Below are positions 53,573 to 64,000 of a stretch of DNA of 64,000 bases, piece by piece. This DNA is from Sphaerosporella brunnea. Lineage: Eukaryota; Ascomycota; Pezizomycetes; Pezizales; Pyronemataceae. The stretch covers positions 102,486 through 166,485 of the forward strand of contig VXIS01000071.1 in assembly GCA_008704415.1 (NCBI GenBank), given 5' to 3'. Both the position numbers and the translations under genes were made by a program. The number at the start of each line of letters is the position of its first letter. Position 1 is the first letter of the stretch. The notes beneath the pieces were generated by a model that did not search any database, was not told where the DNA came from, and saw only the letters and a list, made by a program, of their open reading frames with translations.

Positions 53573-56500
53573 GGCTGTTCTTTGTCCAGTTGAATGAAGA
53601 TATATGGCTCGAGGTGAACGGATAGGTATCGAATGTGGGGAAGATATTGGAGAAAGAGGCTGTTGGATATCTGAATTGCTGTTAGGACCTGTTGGAAGGA
53701 TCTAGCTGCCTGAGGAATGAAACCTTTGAGACCGAGATTTGAGGAATAGATATATAGTCCAAAGACCGGAGACTGTAGACAGATCGCTAAAGTGGGGGCT
53801 GATTTGTTCTGCACGTCGTGGAACACGCAAATACGTTTGGCTGAAAGTCGACTTGAGGGAGGAATTGGCGGGACGGTGACCATCTTGTGGCCATGGGCAA
53901 AAACGCTCCGACATTTGTGGTGTTCCCATTCGCGAGCGTCAACGGGTCCTGGATGGACCCATTCTGGCCATGTGAATAGGCAGGTGAATGGGATCAGCCA
54001 GCCTGGAATGCCCCATTGCTAGCCGTGAATGGGACAGGTGAGCCATCATCAGAAGCTCTCACTCGCACACCTGGGGTGTGTTGCACCACCCCGCAGGCCG
54101 AGCACCCCCCAACCGAGAGACAAAACGCTTCATCTCATGCAAAAAACTCGCGGGACGTTTGCAAAGCGTGCAGAAGTCGAACTCCACACCAGGACTCGAC
54201 GGGACGCGCAAGGCAGTCAAAAGAGCGGACAAAAGCGCCGTGCACGAGTGCGCCATGATGGCCTAACCACATATCGTTCAAGGAAGCAGGCCAAAGGCAC
54301 AAAGGATTCCAACTTTCGCTTTCCCCGTAGGTTGTGATATATGCACTTTTCCCATTCAGACTCCGATTTGGACTAGTGTTGTGGTGCGGACCCGCGCTTA
54401 GTACGGCAGCTTAACGACACCCCGTCTTACCGCCGCTATTCCCAAAAGGGTCCTGAATAGAAAGTCAACTCAATCGGGTTGAATAAAACCACACCGTTTA
54501 TTCTAATGCAAGATCGATCGACATCTCGCACTACTCGAGTAACACTGCAGGGTCTTTAACTCTCTGAAAGCCATACATCCCTCCCCCTCTCCCTGTCATC
54601 TCAAAATTGAGTGAAACTATCGCTTGTGTGTGGTCAGAAGCTGTCGACATGTCGGCTTGCATATGCCTGCAAAACGAGTGTCAAACTTAGGCAGAAAAGA
54701 GCGGGTACTGGCTCGTTGATAAGACGGTTTCAGTTAGTCGTGGTGAGACCAGATGGTCATCGACCTTGGACCAGATCATCCGAGCTTTCCAGAATAAACT
54801 TGAGCTTGCGCCACGGGATATGCACAATGAACCGATAAACGACCAGGGAGCTAGAGCCTAGAGATAAACCGACCTCCCGCTTTGTGCGTGGGTCATCTGC
54901 GACGCCTTTCGTTTTAATCGCCTACTCTAGCTGGCTAAGGCGGCCTGTGTATCGTAAAGCTACATGCATAGAAGCCGAGACGTTCTCTGGTGGGAACACC
55001 CTCTCGCGATCACAGATCTACATCTGATGTGGGCCCTGAAGCGAAATCTCGACGCCATCAATAGGCCGCCAAGGTACGTTCAGCTCAACAAAAAAGGGTC
55101 TGGCTTGTTCGACTCCCAATTACGATCAACAAGCGTGATGTCTTGGAAAAAACTGTCACAAGCGAAAGGAAGTTCATTTCTTGACAAACTTTTCACAAGC
55201 GAAAGGACTTTTATTTCAGCTTCCCTAATTGTGCCCATCGTTGACATATCGCTCTTGTTGCACGTCTGGAGACCCATTCCCATGAATAGTGAGGGATGAC
55301 CTCGGCGAGATTCCTCGCTTTGAACTACCCCTCCCAACACAAGGCATCGCACCCTCAGCCACAAATGTTTACACCTGTCACATCTGTCATTCCGCAAGTG
55401 GCTTTTCTGGGAACACAGGCACTATGGGAAGCGCGGAATCACAGGACCTACTGTCTTTATCACGGCATGCAGCCACCGTCACTTCCTCGAGCCTCGAGAT
55501 GAATCGTGTAGCGCCGTTGCTGAAAACGGAAGGTATTCCACCTTTAACTCGTTCTAGACGCTGATCTTCGGACATGGCGCTGAGGCGATGTCTAAGCTGA
55601 ACATTCAGTGTGCCCTGGCAGACGTTTCTGGGTCAGACCACAGAGAGGCGTTAGACGTTAGACGTTATTTTGCCTGGTTGACAGTGGTGGTGTCCAGCGA
55701 AGTTACTGATGGTTGTCAAGGGGTGTAATCCCATTTACCACTCACCATAAGGTTGCATCTCCCCCCAGAATGGGCAGTTCTAGCGAGTGATGGCGTTTCC
55801 ATCCACACCGACCTACTACTGCGCCGTTCAACTGACTGGTCTCAGACGTCGACACCCTCGATCGCAGGTGTGGGGGGAAATCCTGTCATTCTACCCCGAA
55901 ATTGCCGCAACTAAACGGGCATTCGATTCGCACACCTGCACGGGGACGGCATCACCATGAAAGCGCAAACATATGGGCAATTGTCTTCAAAACTGCACCA
56001 ATACCATCAGCTTCCGATTTATTTTGACTGTTGATCGCCTCTCACAAGGTGGTACCCCGTACCTAACGAAATTAGGCGCTTCCTTCGTGGTTTGCATCTT
56101 GTACTCGAGGAACAGCGTGTTCGTGCACTATGTGGACACTTCTTGTGGCCCATGAAGTGATGGGAGGGGTAAATTTGGATTTTTTTCGCTTGTAATTCAT
56201 GTGGGATAGATGGAGATGTAAACTGTAATCAAGGACAAAAAGGTGCCAGCCTGTATTACTTCCTCTCCTTGGTGGTGATGGTGGTGCCCGTTTCTGGGCG
56301 GTGACCGATTGACGGCAGCTCCTCCTTGCGGCCTCGTATTTGTTTGTTGGCCCCTTTCACAGCATCGTAGCCTGGTCAACTGCCTGCAGGTGAAGAAAAA
56401 AAGGGCTCCAAGGCTCCTTTACACATGGTAGTCTTGTGCACTGGACCGTCGTTATTGGTGGTTCCACCATCCTCCACTCATCCTGTTTCGAGGAAAAACG

Positions 56501-57005
56501 ACACTCTCAGCTGATCGTCGGCAGTCGTGTGGGCAAAAGCACGCCGGGCTGTTTTCGGCAGCTTAAACTCAGCCATGAAAGTTAGATCACACCCCCTCAC
56601 GGTAGCTGCGGACGTGTGGTAACATCTCAGCTTCTCATTATCCAAGTCAGCGCTATTCACATCCATAAACAGAACCGCCAACATTCTCAAGCATCTGGCC
56701 AGGTGTTACAGTGCTGAATTACTAGACAGCGCAACCACTAAACTGCCGCCCGGCCCGCAATAGGAAGAATACATCAAGTTCCACACCCATTCGCGGCATA
56801 TTCGAACCATGCAACACAGTTACCCAGAAAGCGGCAAAAAAAAAAGACTATAGTTCAACTCCTTACGTTCGAGATCAGAAGGCGGAGGGAAAAAATTCAC
56901 TGAACTGGTATTTCCGATCATACGACACCATCTTCCCTAGCGGTTTCATGAGCTTTTCACTCTCCCTCATCCTCTTCTTCCTCCGCCATCGAATCCTCAA
57001 ATCCA
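53573..57005. other. 3.4-kb spacer
   Basis: The left few hundred bases are the promoter of the repeat-peptide gene (minus strand), with an ATATA-rich stretch near 53600. A short direct repeat GTTAGAC lies at 55650-55665. No gene recognised. Confidence 0.5.
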
Positions 57006-57660
57006 TCAACCGTACAGGGCCGTCAAAATAAATGCAGCACCAAATGAGACCCTACCAGGGATTCCCTTTGTCAGCCAAACAGTTCGTCTACCAGGAAATT
57101 CAAGATCGCATAGCTGCTCAAATTCGATTGTAACTCCCAGTTTTCATCCAGAAAGCGAAGCAGGAACAAGAAAACTGACTTAAACGCTGTATTCTTCTGC
57201 ACCATCTTCATAAGGTCCACCTCCTGCACCCACTGGGTGATCCTTCCGTTTGGTAGTAGGTTGATTCCCTGTCTCGCCAGCGCCTGTGCATTCATCAGCT
57301 TTGTAACGCTCCCCAAAACTCGCCACCCCCTCCACTACCGAACCATACCTCGATAATCAACAAAATCCCACCCAATACAATGGCAATAGATTTCCCAAAG
57401 CGTGCGACACACAAGCCGAGGGCAACGCCCACAAAGCTGCCGGTACTGATCTGTCTATATACAGTGGGATCGTAGCCGTTACGGTTCCGTGGCGGCGGGG
57501 CCATAGGTAGTTTTCGCCATGGGAAAGGGAAAGGGAAGCCGAAGCATGGTGCTACGGATTCGCAACGTAGTGGGCGGTTGTGATGGTGGTAGAGGCCACC
57601 TCCTGCGAGGAGGGTTACGGTGGGGGTTAGGATACGAGGGGTAAAGAGACGGTAGGCCAT
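57006..57660 (-). CDS. FUN14-family mitochondrial membrane protein
   Basis: FUN14 proteins are small, mostly mitochondrial outer-membrane proteins; FUNDC1 is a mitophagy receptor in animals, but the fungal role is less clear. Three exons are inferred: 57349-57660, 57180-57298 and 57006-57051, giving 158 residues with consistent phases. I chose ATG 57660 (MAYRLFTPRILTPTVTLLAG), a mitochondrial-type N-terminus, rather than the upstream Met at 57765. The FUN14 core is YDPTVYRQISTGSFVGVALG, LCVARFGKSIAIVLGG and, after splicing, QALARQGINLLPNGRI. The last splice (donor GTCAGT, 128-nt intron) restores NTAFKVSFGAAFILTALYG, the final membrane helix of the family; reading through would give an unrelated tail. 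It is divergent from the MFS gene, 937 bp apart. Confidence 0.88.
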
Positions 57661-58597
57661 GATGGTCTGGTATCGGCGAGAATTGGAGGGTTTGTGGGCT
57701 TGAGCTGTGAAAATTGTCAGCTGGAAGTTGACGGGAGGTGGATTTAAGGTTTTGTATGACGTCATAATGCGGGGCGGAAGTTACCGCCGATCCGAAGATC
57801 GTGTTTCTGTTTCAAGGGTAAAAATAGCACAGTCATACAGAGCCGCATATCATCAGCGATAAATGGCATTCAAATTGTGTTCGGATTCACAGAAAAGAAC
57901 TCAGCAAAATTTGAGACTAAGTACTGCTGATCTGGTAAATCAGGCTTTTGTGGGCCGAAGACACGGGCTTGCTGGGAGAAGTAGGGGTATCCTCAGGTGC
58001 TAGAGGCTGCCCTTTTATGCATCAGCATATTCGTCAGCTCGGTATCTCATTCACCCGGGTTCCGGTGCCCAAAGTCTCCTCCATACGCTCTCACCCGGAC
58101 TTTGTCCAAAGCGGCCCCTGCCGACATAAGCCGCTGGCTAGGCCCCAGTAGCGCCATCTGCTGCGATACTATGCTGTGATTTTGCCCCATAATAATGATT
58201 AGGTTTTCTGTGTTTGCAGAAGGCCAGAAGCCGGAAGAGTCCAACTCTCCAACTGTTATATATCAGGTATATTATAATGCCGCAGAACCAACTTTTTACA
58301 TAAATTATCACTCGAGGTCTTTCTCACCTTTCTAGAAAGATGAAATCTGCTCTTCAAAGGGCTAGGGCTTCTAAAATAAAGTCCTTAGTCAGGTTTTCTA
58401 GGGAAGTTTTCCTTAGAATAGTTAGAATCTTTGAAGGGCAAAGTCACTGCTTTATAAAACCGTATTCCTAGGGCTTTTTACCCTAGGTGTCTCTCTCTCC
58501 ATCACCCAACCCTATCCACCTCTCAAAAGTTTCTCACGCCACCTTTTTAACCCATTTGTTACTTCATTTGTTTTTCATTTTTGCTGGTTTCGTCACA
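57661..58597. other. Shared upstream region of the FUN14 and MFS genes
   Basis: It includes short inverted repeats close to the MFS gene (CTTTCTAGAAAG near 58334 and CCTAGGG...CCCTAGG at about 58468-58488). No gene recognised. Confidence 0.5.
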
Positions 58598-60892
58598 ATG
58601 GCTACTGCGCTTGCAGACGCTAGTCGCAACGCCAGCAGCCCAATCAAATTGGTTTCCGACAGCGACGGTAACCAAAAGCACGTTCCCCCTTCTAAGCAGA
58701 CTGAGGGGGTAATTACCACTGTCAGTTTGGGGGATGGCGCTCAGCAAGCCGCTGAAACCTGTGATCCTTGGGACCCAATAAATGTAAGTTGTCATTGGTC
58801 ATCATTGATGACTCGGATTCACGCTGTTTGTTAAGTACTTGAGTACTTAGCAGAGTCTCCTCAGAGCTGACCCGAATAGTGGCCCAATCGCAAAAAGATT
58901 ATGTGTTTGCTGTCGCTCTGCTATATGAGCTTCATGACTGACTTCCTCGCTGGTTACGGTGTAAGCACTTGCTCCATGTGCAAGATTCTATGATAACGTT
59001 GCTTACTGGCCGTATCTAGGTCCCCATGATGGTTCCGCAGTCCAAGGAATGGGGTATCTCCCTTGTTGATGCCACTCGCTCGCTCAGCGGAAACACGGCG
59101 GTGAGTTTCCTTGTTATGTGAGCTTAGTTTAAACGTCTAATTCTGTGGATAGACTCAAGGCTTTGGAGGTCTTTTTGTTGTCCCTTTCGCCCAGAGATTC
59201 GGAATGTGAGTAGTCTTCGATGTCCTTGATGTCTCGTGAAGATATCGAAGGTAGTTAACGCTCTGGTGAATAGTATGCCTGTTATGTTCTGGACTTCCAC
59301 AGCGACCTTCTTCCTGACCATTGGTTGTGCCGTTGTCCCGGGCTGGATCGGCTTTATCGTCCTCAGAATCCTTCAGGGCTTCTTCTCGGCTGCTGGTCAG
59401 GTGTTAGGCCTTACTCTCATCCAAGAAATGTGAGTGGTCGCGCTAATTGAGTGAAATAATCTCTGCTGATTGAGTCCCAGGTACCGTTTTGAAGAACATG
59501 CAAGGGTTGTCGGATTCTGGGGCTGGGCGGTTTTGGTAGGTTACCGATTGTCAGAGGATTATGAACATCGACCTGGCTAACGGTTCGTCAGGTCGGACCT
59601 TACTTCGGGCCCTGCCTCTCCGCTTTTATTCTGAGGAGTCTTACGTGGCGGCAATCTTGGCTTCTAGTCTCCGGCTTCATCGGACTTGGGCTGCTTTCCG
59701 TCATTCTCTTGATGGACGAGACCGCCTACGATCGCCACTTCGAGGAAAACAACCCACGTCGCCCACCAGGATTCATTCGCTACAGAGTTTTCACATTATC
59801 CGGAGCAAGGGGATATCAGATGAGAGGAACAAAGTCCATCGCGAGAGGCTTCCTGGACATCTGGAAGGTGTTCAAACAGCCGCATTTCTTCTTGTTGTGG
59901 TTGGCACATGGAGTACAATACAGTAGGCCACAGTCCTCTCTTTCCTTTCTCCACCATGATCGTATTTCCAACGAACATAATACCCCCAAGTGCCCAAACC
60001 CGTGCATTCGACTTATTGAACAGCATCGGGTACACCATCCTTTGCCTACTGCGTCCCACCTGCTGGGGGCTTATCATGCTTCACTGTCCACATATACCCT
60101 AAATCCCCTGATGTCAGGATGATGACCCCTTCTCCCCCATTGACTCCCCGTTACCCAACAACCACTATAATATGTACTTAACACACTGACATGTTTTCAG
60201 TGTGGTCTGTGGGCATCAACGGAACTTTGATCAGTTTTGTTGCACCTCCTACGTCTAAGGGCGGATACGGCTTTTCCACGACGATGCTGGGGTTGATTTA
60301 CTTTGCCCCAATTACTGCCATCGTTCTCGGGGAGTTGTTCGGTCATTATGCAAGTTCCTCTCCTTCCCTTTCAATAAACCTATTCTAACCACCATGGCAG
60401 TTCAACGACTACCTGCAGAACAAGTCCATCAGGCGCAACCGCGGAGGTTTCAAGCCCGAGCATCGCCTCTGGGGGATGTATGTCTCAACCCCTTTCATGA
60501 CCCTCGGGATTATACTGCTTGGCTGGACCCTAAAGCTCCACTGGCACTGGTTCGTGGTGGCCTTCACCTGGGGCCTCTTCGTTTTTGCCGCCATGACAAG
60601 CACCGTAGTAATCTCCGCCTACGTTCTTGACTGTTTCCCGGACGAGACGGCCCAGACGGCGGCTCTACTCAACTTCTCTCGTGTCCTCTTTGGTTTCGTT
60701 GTTCCGATCTTCCAGCGGAACTGGAGCGATGCGATCGGTGTGCAGTGGAGCTTCACGGCCCAGGGCTTCATCTGTTTGGTTGCTCTTGGCTTTGTCGTTG
60801 TCGTGCAGAAGAAGGGGAAGATGTGGAGACAGAAGTCTCAAATGGGGCCGATGGTCATCTGGGCGAAGGAGGTCCACCATGGGCTTATCTAA
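58598..60892 (+). CDS. MFS transporter (DHA1-like drug/metabolite efflux type)
   Basis: This is a major facilitator superfamily membrane transporter. Nine exons are inferred: 58598-58783, 58880-58960, 59020-59100, 59153-59205, 59274-59429, 59481-59535, 59592-59922, 60201-60349 and 60401-60892, giving 527 residues, all phases consistent. The cytosolic N-terminus (about 60 residues) precedes DPWDPINWPNRKKI, a motif typical of fungal DHA1-like proteins. Helices include MCLLSLCYMSFMTDFLAGYG, then FGGLFVVPFAQRFG, FIVLRILQGFFSAAG, the central loop with DETAYDRHFEENN, and the C-terminal six helices ending in a Lys-rich tail. Intron 8 has a GC donor (TAT/GCAAGT), needed to join GHY to FNDYLQNKS. Substrate unknown. 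Reading through introns would give several short broken frames. Confidence 0.9.
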
Positions 60893-63545
60893 TCCTTTTT
60901 TCTTTTTCTTTTCTTCAAAGTTTGGGGATATCCGGATCTGATGGCGTTGGGCGTTCCTTCTACATAAATTGATCTCTTCGATTTCTTTTATAGAAACGAT
61001 AAAACTAGCTGTATTGTTGTTTTAGATCCTACTGATGGCTTATGATATTCTTTTGCTGCTGGGCCTGAGACACAGGGCTCTCTTCCTTCCCTCATGGCAC
61101 CGCCCCTTCGTACCACTAGTAGCCAACGCATCAATGTGGAGAAAGCCGCGCCTACCTACGCCTTTGTTGACCTCCGGACTCCTTGTACCCATGATTTATC
61201 TGAACAAGTCTCCCATTTTTCCCCAGTCATTTCTTCTCACTCGTGTTGTCCGACCTCCCTATATATACATTTCGTCTACAGACAGCCCTGCCCAGCTTGC
61301 TTCCTTGAACATCACGGACCTTCGGGGAAGAAGGGAAGAGTTCGCTGGTAAGTGCTGGGACCCCTTTTAGATGATATGGACGAAAGTCGCAGTGCCTGCG
61401 GAATGTGGTTCCTATATTCTCCGGCTCGTGGACCAGCCATGGCCAACTGAAGACATATTCGACGACCGAACTCGGCGGTTTGCATCGAATACACGTTTTC
61501 ACTGACCCTGTCCTTGATTGATTGGTCTGCTGTGCCCTTGTTGTCCGCATCCATCGGCTCTGAGTACTGATGGATACTCCATTGATTTATATAGTAACGA
61601 TGCACCACTGATAATGCAATGGTGTTCTCCGGTTGACCAGCAGCGAATTTTTCTGCAATCCCGGAATCAGCAGTGAACGAGCTCAACAGTTGCTATCGGC
61701 CAATTGCAAGGGATTTTTTCGAGAAACTCAGTTATTTATATGTGAACGCTCAACTAGTAATAGTTAACTGTTCAAAGTTAAATGTTGCTGTTTCGATTTG
61801 AACGCATTTGGGTGTTTTGGGCACAAGAACGTCAAAGTTTCTGGGCCGTTATAAATCGCCAAGTAGCTCTGACCTGCCTTTCAAGCTTTGTTTCCGCTGA
61901 GGTTACCAAACAGAGTGGTGGCGTGAAGTGCCATCACGACTGGTCACCCGCTCCCTCACAATCGACCAACTGGTGCATGCTCACGCCACTCAATCTTAGC
62001 ACCTTCCCCAAGTTGCCGCCATTGTCCCGCAGGCAAGAATGATTGAAACCCACCGCACTACTGATTCGAGGAATGCAGGGCTCTGCCCTGAAGGAAGAAA
62101 GATAGGTGTAACCACACCCTGACGCCAACAGTGGCTACGGCCGTGCACATCTCCAGCCACCCGCTTCCCCGGAAGATACCCGCCACTATGTTTTCCACTT
62201 GATGCCTCGTCTTCGTCTTCGCTCACCTTCCGCCAGTGTCCTGTTGTCAACCGACCTCGAACCAGCCAAAAAATGACGAGCGAGCTTCAAGATTCCAGCT
62301 CACATACATATATACTTGTTACCGGTAAAACAACTGAATACCCCCCATAGCCAAGGGTCTCGGCGGATGTAGCTAGCTAGCGGTTGGGGGAGGGGCTGAT
62401 TACCATGGTTGCCGAGTTGCTCCTCCAGTGCGTTGGGACCTGACATGACAGCAACCGAGCCTGTGTGCACCAAAGTTCTCGGAGTTGCAAAGAGTAGGGT
62501 TTTTTACACCCTACATGCCAGTTAACTATCTACTCTCAAAGGCACAGTCCTATGTTGTCCACGAAAGTGATCTCAAGCTCTGCGCTCACTTAAGCCCCCA
62601 AGCTGAAAATCCGGATCACTCGCGGGTAGCCCGGATTTTTCCGCCTCCACACGGAATCGCCGTTGGTGGAGATGAATCGCTTCCCGTGGGAGGGGGGAGG
62701 GGGGGAGGGGGCAGAGGTTCACGCACACGATCATATTCTCCGCTGATCCGGGGTTTACATAAAAACAAAGCCCACACCGTTGGATTCTTCGCGATCATTA
62801 GCGGCGGAAGATTCCGGACAACGGGAAGCCCGCACGGCTAATTGAAGATGGTGTTGCGGCCTTAAATTAGGCGAATGCGGGGAAAGTGGATCTGTGGGGA
62901 TTTGGTCGGTGCTTGGCCGCGCCTACACACAGTAGGCAAACTGATCCCGACAATCGACTACATCAGGGATCCCCAACATCAACGTTAGTTGACGCCACTC
63001 AACTCCCCAGAAGTCGCTCGCCCCGGTGAGTGAGGCTTTGGAATCTACACCACTCAACGGCTGCACCACCGGGGGACCTGGCAATTAGCTCCACGACGGA
63101 TGGATGGATGGTAAACGGGGGAATGGGAAAGCACAACGGAGCTGCCCGAAACGACGCGGAAAAATACCTGACGGATCCGTCCTTGGACTGCATAAGCGGC
63201 GGCCAGTTTCAGCGGCGGCCAGTTTCAGCGGCTATAGCTTCGAAAGATGCACAATGTGGGGGGCTCGGTGTCTCGTAAGCCCATAAGCTAGACAGAGCAC
63301 TTCACCACTACCGAGATCACCTCGGTATTAAGCGTCGTCGTCGTCGTTGTTGTTGTGGTACAAACTGTTGACATATCTGGGGTACATCGACCTGGCTGGC
63401 CACCATTCAGGTACCACCCGGAGGAGAGTTACCCAAAGCGGACCACGGAGCTATGACCGCATGACTGGCCAATGTCGGGCGAATATAAAAACGAGTAACA
63501 GCACCGGTGTTTTTTTTTCCCCCAACCCGAACGTGCGTGCAAACC
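60893..63545. other. 2.65-kb spacer
   Basis: A minus-strand stretch 61312-61686 is open and protein-like but has no ATG at its start (the first codon is TTG). A G-rich run lies at 62690-62711. A TCG/TTG trinucleotide run lies at about 63333-63357. No gene recognised. Confidence 0.45.
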
Positions 63546-64000
63546 ATGGCTACGATCAATGCGAGCCCATCGACCACGGTTGAGAAACCGTCCGCCGCCG
63601 ATTTGAAGGAATACCTGGATCCCGAAGACCCCGATGCTGGCCTGTCAGACGAGGAGCGGGAAGAGATTGTACGCCGCCTCTCCCCCTCTCCCCCTCCTAA
63701 TACAAGCCTTCTCTAACGGATTGAACAGGACAGAGCACTGGTCCGGAAACTCGACTGGAAATTGATCCCATGGCTGTGTCTGCTGTACCTCGTTTCCTTC
63801 CTCGACCGCACCAACATCGGCAACGCAAAGATCGAAGGCCTAGTGGCCGACCTGGGCATGACGCAGACGCAATACAACGCCTCGCTCACCATCTTCTTCG
63901 TCAGCTACGCAGTCTTCGAGCCAGTCTCCAACATCCTGCTGAAGCGGATGCGACCCAGGATCTACATTCCCGTGATCATGCTTGCATGGGGACTGACCAT
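63546..64000 (+). CDS. MFS transporter, Dal5/anion:cation symporter type, 5' part
   Basis: The exons are 63546-63668 and 63728 onward, running off the window. The acidic N-tail (DPEDPDAGLSDEEREEI) is followed across the splice by RALVRKLDWKLIPWLCLLYLVSFLDRTNIGNAK (given in parts: RKLDWKLIPW, FLDRTNIGNA). This is the hallmark first helix of the fungal allantoate/nicotinate/vitamin permease family (Dal5, Tna1 types). A second helix and the LLKRMRPRIYIP loop follow. The substrate cannot be assigned from the fragment. Confidence 0.9.

Noticed and set aside
61312..61686. 125-codon minus-strand ORF as a gene
   Set aside because: Starts with TTG, no good upstream exon, no recognised family.

Overview
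The window is nuclear DNA of a filamentous ascomycete (Pezizomycotina). The genes carry several short introns each (about 50-130 nt, mostly GTRNGT...YAG, many with a CTAAC/CTGAC-like branch site). The gene content is typically fungal: a GH92 mannosidase, a CBM18+CE4 chitin deacetylase, a Kex2-type repeat precursor and an allantoate-permease-type transporter. I cannot fix the class or species from sequence alone. Exon chains below were built by hand from splice signals, frame continuity and protein conservation.

Layout. (1) 0-10 kb is gene-dense: the 3' part of a RecQ helicase gene (+), mcm7 (-, tail to tail with it), pex1 (+, divergent from mcm7 across a 0.7-kb shared upstream region) and a membrane-anchored glycosyltransferase-like protein (-). 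(2) 10-17 kb is mostly non-coding, with decayed coding-like fragments, tandem repeats and one intronless F-box gene. (3) 17-24.3 kb holds a GH92 alpha-mannosidase gene, a small membrane protein and a RAD5-type SNF2/HIRAN/RING gene with a 10-nt micro-exon. (4) 24-33 kb holds ARF1 and a luciferase-like-domain protein in wide spacers. (5) 33-47 kb is gene-poor. It contains two well-supported miniature inverted-repeat elements, one hAT-like with a nearly perfect 8-bp target duplication, and a basic disordered protein with a 24-bp minisatellite. (6) 47-64 kb holds a chitin deacetylase, an EMP24-type p24 cargo receptor, a secreted precursor with 21 identical Kex2-flanked peptides, a FUN14 protein, an MFS transporter divergent from it, and the 5' part of a second MFS transporter that runs off the window.

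The genes do not form one pathway. Themes are genome maintenance (RecQ, MCM7, RAD5), peroxisome and secretory traffic (PEX1, ARF1, EMP24), and cell-surface or secreted functions (GH92, chitin deacetylase, glycosyltransferase-like protein, peptide precursor). The most striking item is the gene at 52604-53572. It has a signal peptide, an EAEP-type leader end and 21 perfect copies of a WVPQPGKP-containing peptide, 20 of them followed by Lys-Arg. This is the architecture of an alpha-factor-type pheromone precursor (or another Kex2-processed repeat peptide), with an unusually high copy number and three alternative four-residue spacers.
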